Assembly (NCBI RefSeq): GCF_027744825.2 | Contig: NC_071350.1 | Coordinates: forward strand, 4,216,001-4,280,000 | Reading direction: 5' to 3' | Source of the DNA: Synchiropus splendidus | Lineage: Eukaryota > Chordata > Actinopteri > Syngnathiformes > Callionymidae | Length of the DNA stretch: 64,000 nt | Part shown: positions 59,152 through 64,000 of the stretch, one piece after another | Numbering within the stretch: position 1 is the stretch's first letter | Layout of the letters: each line of letters opens with the position of its first letter | Program-made: the position numbers and the translations under genes | Notes under the pieces: model-generated | The model's input: the letters and a program-made list of their open reading frames with translations, nothing else | Databases searched by the model: none | What the model was told of the DNA's origin: nothing

Positions 59152-59497
59152 AATCCTTTCTCTCTGAGAACATTCTGTTTGGACTTTTCCGATGACAAAT
59201 TACTGTTGTAATTTTTTATTTCAGACTGGAGTGGTTGGCTTTTGTTTTGCTTAATTTCGTATTTAACTTCTTAAGTCCTCACCTCTCTGTCCCCAAAGGT
59301 TTGACCATGTTACCACACACACACATCTGGAACTACTTGGGAGTTTTTTGTCTGTAAGCTAGTTTTGACAGCCACCCTTTCTGTTACTCCTTTTCTTTTA
59401 CTTTCTCCACAACACTTTCTACATTGTCGCCACCAACTGTTCCCTTGCTGGACTGAAGTTGGTGGATTCACACAGTGCCAATGCCGTATAAACAAAG
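59152..59497. other. Non-coding stretch
   Basis: No gene or recognised repeat. Confidence 0.55.
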
Positions 59498-60031
59498 TAG
59501 TGTTGTAGTCAAAACCACAACAACCGAGATCAACACATTATCGAGGCTGAGGAGTATAGAGACCAAGAGAAGACCAAGATATGTGGAGATCAAGTCCAAG
59601 ATGAGACCAAGATATTCAGAGGTTGAGACCAAGACAGTGTCTTAAGAAGGCCCATGTTGGTTAACCAATCAGATGTCAGATGAAACAAGGAGCACCAGAC
59701 TGACAACAATCTTCAGACACTATATTGGTGTTCAGGTATCCTCCTGATTAGTTGCAACAAAAACAGGCACCCACTGTGGGCCTCAGTTTGAGTTTGAGCC
59801 CAGATAAATACCATATGAAAGAAAGTCCGCAACAAAAAGCCAGAAGCTTTTTTTTTTTTTTTTTTTACCAATTATGCTCACTATCAATGACAGTCGTCTT
59901 GGCCGGTCTTGAATGGAAATCCCGATTCTGCCAAGTCCAAGACTACTAAAATTGCATTTGAGACCAAGAATCTAAAAAAGTGTTTGAGACCAGTCTTGAG
60001 ACCAAGACCAATCTGGAGCACTACAACACTA
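59498..60031. mobile_element. Family E palindromic MITE, hAT-like
   Basis: It starts TAGTGTTGTAGTCAAAACC and ends GAGCACTACAACACTA, the inverted counterpart. The left half holds repeated GAGACCAAGA words (59560-59640). The right half has inverted and direct versions (GTCTTGGCCGGTCTTG, GAGACCAAGAATC, TTGAGACCAAGACC). Flanking eight bases (AAACAAAG and GAACCCAG) match 5/8, consistent with an old 8-bp hAT duplication. A family C remnant (59640-59785) and an 18-T run (59849-59866) lie inside. Confidence 0.65.
59640..59785. mobile_element. Family C MITE, shortened copy nested in family E
   Basis: GGTTAACCAATCAGATGTC and CTCCTGATTAGTTGCAAC then CACCCACTGTGGGCC match the family C copy at 42940-43142 (CTCTTGATTAGTTGGATC, CCCCCACTGCGGCC). 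The outer left arm is lost. Confidence 0.5.
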
Positions 60032-61860
60032 GAACCCAGACCACGTTTGACATGGTACTGAGGCAGTTGTATCTGTCACCGTCAACCTTTAACCGCCAGC
60101 TCCGCACGGATTACACTCTACTACATTCATCATAAACTGCATTTACAGGGTGTTTATCCTTCCTCTCTCCACCTCGGCTATTGTGGGCTCTTTATCATTC
60201 AGCTTTGGTTTATATGAAGCATATGTGTTTAATGCTATGACTTTAAATTGAATTAAAAAAAAAAGAATGACACTTTCTATTTTGTTAGGCAACACAATAA
60301 GCCTGAATGAAAACTGAAGAAGCAGGTTTCTCGATGCACCGACGCACCTCAGTCTTGTAATTACCCATTGTAAGTTAAAATGATTCTTCGCTTCACCGCT
60401 TTGTCAATACAATCATGAACCTCTTTTCTGACTGCGTTCAACATTGTTGGACTGTTTTTAGCTCATGCAGTTCAATGCTAGGTTTTTGAGCATCGCGTGC
60501 CTCTGAGGATCTGAAAAACATCCTTGACACTATGTGTTGTGTTTGGTTGTTGTTGTAAACAAGATTTATATACAATTTTAAATATATTGTCACCCATGTG
60601 CATATATGGAGCTAGAAAGAGAGGATGTGTGTTTTTCCTTTGATGCCTCCCACGTTTCTTTGTTTAGAAACAGAGCAGTAATGTGCTGTCATGTTTCTGA
60701 ACCAATCGCAACACAATTTTGCATATCACAAGGCAATATGTGTGCAAGCAGTCAGTACTAGTAAGAATCATTATCAGTCTCATCTAAAAATAATAATAAA
60801 AAAAACAGAAGTAACAATATGTGTCAACGGATAATGCTATTCACGCATGCCCATTTGTGTAATAAATGTCTCACCTGAAGGAGAGATTCACAAAAACAGC
60901 AGCGACGATAAGAAAGTATGGCTGTTTTGTCTGGGCTGATGTCTGACTTGATCCACTGACAACACATTTTGTGTCATTCCCGCTCCAAAACATTTGTTTC
61001 GCATTCTGTGCCTGAGAGCGTAGTGTGGAGAAACAGTATATTTTAGCACTCGGAATGGGGGAATCCGTTATGCACTGCTGACAGTGGAAGACATGCAGTC
61101 AGCAGAAAATGGCAAAAGTGTCATAAAAATCTCCCAGACACAGTTTCAGGGTCACACAGCCACAGGAATACTGTACATGTTTTAGGACGGCTTGTGGATC
61201 AGCTCAGGAATCCCTGGTGTGGAATTGATGGTAATTGGACTTAATAATGTATGAAAAAAAATACGTTTGTCAGAAACAGTATGAATTTTAAATCTAACTA
61301 GCATTTTTCTCCTACCGGAAAAGTTTGGGTTGTTGAGGAACAGTTTTATTTTGACCACTAGTAGGCTTCACCCAGAAAGACTTCAAAACATCACCAAATT
61401 TCCCTCCCAGCAGTAAAATGATAATGAAAAAAAAATATAATTATTATTAAAATTGTAGATTGGCTGTTTGGATGGAACTTTCTGATCAACAAGCTTCGGG
61501 ATTGAACCGCTATTTCAATGGACGTTCCCATAATATCTAAACAGAGTTTGCCATCTACAAATTGAGGACAATATTTTATGAAACCTCTGCAATTACTGAA
61601 TTTACTTGATAGATATGTCCATAAAATTGTAGAAACATGCATGTATGCATTGTTTAATACACTTTTTGTGGCTCAGATGATGTTACCGAAATGCACATAT
61701 GGCTACTAAATATTGGGCAACAAGGGAAAATGCAGGATCATTAAATGTAGGAAGTTTGTCTCAACTCTATTTGCTTTTCTTCGACCCCACTGGTTATGGG
61801 TAGTGATGGAAAATGGCAATTCAGAATTTGCAGATAATTTTCAGTCTCCTACTACAACAC
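60032..61860. other. Non-coding stretch
   Basis: No gene recognised. Short A-runs are near 60259 and 61252. Mostly AT-rich, with no repeat copies noted. Confidence 0.5.
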
Positions 61861-61975
61861 GTCAGTGGTAAGCAGTGTACCTTCAATGGGAACTAGTTGA
61901 GGTTCCTTGAAACAGTGTCTTCATTTTCAGAGCTCAGTCGCTGGCGCTTTTGGTTTTAAATTTGAGGCTTCGCTG
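61861..61975. mobile_element. Family D MITE, left-half fragment
   Basis: AGTTGAGGTTCCTTGAAACA then GTGTCTTC and CAGTCGCTGGCGCTTTTGG match the D left arm and body. The right arm is absent. Confidence 0.5.
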
Positions 61976-63216
61976 ATAAAATGATTTGTCTCTAGTCCTG
62001 TGTTTGTGTCATCAAACTTGTGGTGGCTGTACTGGATCCCAGCTCCCAGACCAGCACTGAACTGCTGCTAAATAATCTATGTGACCTTACTTGTTTCATT
62101 ATGGAGCAATTCTTGAAATAACCATTAGGTCTGCTGTTTGAAGCCCATTTCATTTCCCATAAAATTCAGATAGCATCAGAATGGTGAATTTTATTTCCAC
62201 AGATGTTGGAGGTTATATGTGAAAGTCATAAAGTATTGAATTTGCATTTGACTTGCAACGCTAAGTTAAGAGTGAAGAGGATTAAACTCCAGATGGCATC
62301 AGCCAGTGGAAGCATGACATTGCCCTCCGTTCAAGACTTTCTGTTTGCTTGGAAAGCAGCTTTCCAAGCTGAATCAAAGTGAAGGACGCTTTGATGCGCT
62401 GCTTGACACAAACATGTAATATTTCACCATTTACCTGTCAGATGTGCTCGAAAAAGACATCAAGTGGGTAGCACTTTCACAGGGAAAACCTTCACTACGT
62501 GCCTTAAATGATTGTGTTTTTACCACATCAGTCAGTGGCAGACATATTGCGGCTAAATTTAACATGTGTTCAATAGGACTGATCGCTTATTACTGTTTAG
62601 CATGCATAAGTGCTCTTAGATATGTACTGCCAGATAAACTGTACAGGAGGAAAGTGTGCCCAGGTCGCCACATGTGGCCCTGTATCTTTCCTGCCCTCAT
62701 GAGGTCAGAGTCATGACCTAATGTAAACAGAGTTCGGGGGCCAAAGTTTTGTGTTGACACCACAGTGACTTTTGATTCAATAACCATACATGTAAACACA
62801 CCAAAACCTTGTGAAATGACATGAAACCAGGTGATCAGCGCAAAGATATTTGTCATCGAAAAGTTCCAACCAGCAGCAGAACCAGGTGCAAGTCATGGTC
62901 ATCAAATTGACCAAGGAAAAAAAGAAGAAAAAAAAGTCAGTCGAGAAAATTGGAAAAAATGTACACCATGAATAAAATTCTGAATAAAATAAATATGAGA
63001 AAAGAACATCAAAATATGTTTATAAATATTTTTTTTTATAAATAAAGTCTAAAGAAGAAGAAGTAAAAAGTTAATAAAAGTATCTGCATGAAATGGTCAA
63101 ATTAATAAAAAAAAAAAAAACTGCTCGAGCGGGTTTTTCCTGTTCCTGTCACTCTTTTTTTTTAAATCATTTTTTCTTTTCAAGAACTTTTGCAGCTTTT
63201 TCAAGACATTTGCAGC
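61976..63216. other. Non-coding stretch
   Basis: No gene seen. 62880-63120 is A-rich low complexity. Confidence 0.5.
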
Positions 63217-63479
63217 TGTCAAGTCAATTCAATGACACAGTACTGCCACCATATGTGGCAAGTGTATTAAAACTGAGCGTCTCGCGGCGCAGAGGTGTGA
63301 AACAAAAAATGTCTAGCGGCCCTCAATGGGGCACTGGCAGCCCAACCATGGTGCTGCATAATGGACTCCTCTCACCTCAGATCCCTCCAGTCCAGAACCA
63401 CCAGATCAGCTTCTTCCCATCAGCACTGAGGGATGGGACTGAATCAGAGCCAATTATCTGTCCAAAATGTCAAATTGAA
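63217..63479 (+). CDS. Candidate coding exon, unidentified protein with a CPKC half-finger
   Basis: I do not recognise the gene. The plus frame from the Met at 63309 reads MSSGPQWGTGSPTMVLHNGL, continues with a Pro/Gln/His-rich, low-hydrophobic segment (PQIPPVQNHQISFFPSAL) and ends IICPKCQIE. The CPxC pair is the first half of a zinc-binding site that would need a following exon. A pyrimidine-rich tract and CATTTGCAG at 63207-63216 could be a splice acceptor, and GAA/GTGGGT at 63479-63480 a donor, in phase 0 with the frame. Two upstream stop-free stretches mean the Met may be internal. The ATG has A at -3. Against it: only 57 residues, no second exon in the window, and chance remains possible. 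Confidence 0.33.
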
Positions 63480-64000
63480 GTGGGTCAAGTAGCCTTCAAC
63501 CTTGAAAAAAAAATCTAATGGGTTCAACTGCTGAATATGGGATCATGTAGTCATGTAACTTATGATCCCATATTTGAAAAAAAAGAAAAAAGAAACGAGA
63601 AGTGAAGAAAAACTATTATGTGCAAGAACGCACTCAAAGTAATAATTATTAAAAAAAATCAAAAATGGACACAACAAGGAATGAAATGTATTGAAACTGA
63701 AAACAAAGAGACAAGAAAATCATCAAAATTGTGAAGCTTTGTAACAGGGTGAGGAGAAAAGAATAGCATTCTAATTTCTAAAATCATCTATTGTGGAAAA
63801 AAAAAAAGCAAACTATTATTAGGACAAGAAGTATACAAAGCACTGAAATACAATAAGACTTGACAAAGTAGCAATTATGAATAACGCCTGTTGTTTTCTT
63901 TCTGAGTGAAACAAAAGAAGATCCTTCATTCGTCTTCAGGGCAGCAAAAAGGTTCGAATACACACATCAAATACTTGAAGCAAAAATCTGAAATAATAAC
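63480..64000. other. Non-coding A-rich stretch
   Basis: If the preceding block is an exon, this is the start of its downstream intron. Only A-rich simple sequence is seen. Confidence 0.5.

Noticed and set aside
1..64000. CRISPR arrays, operons, phage genes or a multi-gene defence system
   Set aside because: No spaced direct-repeat arrays, no dense coding and no prokaryotic signals; the sequence is vertebrate intergenic or intronic DNA.

Overview
This window reads as vertebrate nuclear DNA, most likely from a ray-finned (teleost) fish. It is AT-rich and almost free of coding exons. It carries the mix typical of teleost intergenic or intronic DNA: Tc1-like and pogo/Tigger-like DNA transposons, hAT-like MITEs, RTE-type and L2-like non-LTR retrotransposon fragments, short TG...CA elements that look like solo LTRs, and (TG)n, (TA)n and (AAT)n microsatellites. 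I see no operons, ribosome binding sites, CRISPR arrays, rRNA or tRNA genes. No complete host gene is visible. The only host exon I would defend, weakly, lies near the right end (63217-63479). The longest open frames elsewhere are about what chance gives in 64 kb of AT-rich DNA, or lie inside repeats.

I use working names for repeat families defined only from copies seen here. Family A is a TA-flanked, pogo/Tigger-like MITE with CAGTGGTACC termini (706-1241, 5076-5580, decayed 27600-28033). Family B begins TGTCATG and ends CATGACA with 5-bp target duplications, so it is solo-LTR-like (1639-2352, 36567-37194, 50058-50295, partial 10325-10658). Family C is a long-armed palindromic MITE (42940-43142, 43155-43436, 59640-59785). 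Family D is an inverted-repeat MITE starting TAGTGATGGGTAGATGAGG, with about eleven copies or fragments. Family E is a single 534-bp palindromic element (59498-60031). Two further hAT-like elements lie at 13700-14469 and 25743-26650, and an 'actataag' type MITE lies at 27488-28406.

Layout. 1-5.6 kb: A, B and a D copy split by an A copy, around a CpG-retaining unique block (2.87-3.91 kb). 5.6-10.3 kb: mostly unique DNA. 10.3-14.5 kb: a B fragment, two RTE fragments on opposite strands and a hAT-like element. 14.5-17.9 kb: unique or unrecognised. 17.9-19.05 kb: a deleted Tc1-like element beside a LINE-tail repeat. 19-23.7 kb: unique. 23.7-28.4 kb: a dense mosaic of L2-like, hAT, RTE endonuclease and nested MITEs. 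28.4-36.5 kb: mainly unique, with several blocks that resemble conserved non-coding elements. 36.5-47.4 kb: B, D and C copies, an RTE tail with a clear target duplication, and a LINE 3' end next to (TA)37. 47.4-64 kb: scattered D copies, one short B copy, an L2-like fragment, element E, and the candidate exon.

Nothing here amounts to a multi-gene system. The strongest content is the insertion history: several nested insertions have visible target duplications and give a relative order of transposon activity. The D family also carries CTCF-like motifs. Unique blocks with retained CpGs and homeodomain-type TAAT cores suggest a regulatory gene desert, but that is inference, because conservation cannot be measured from one sequence.
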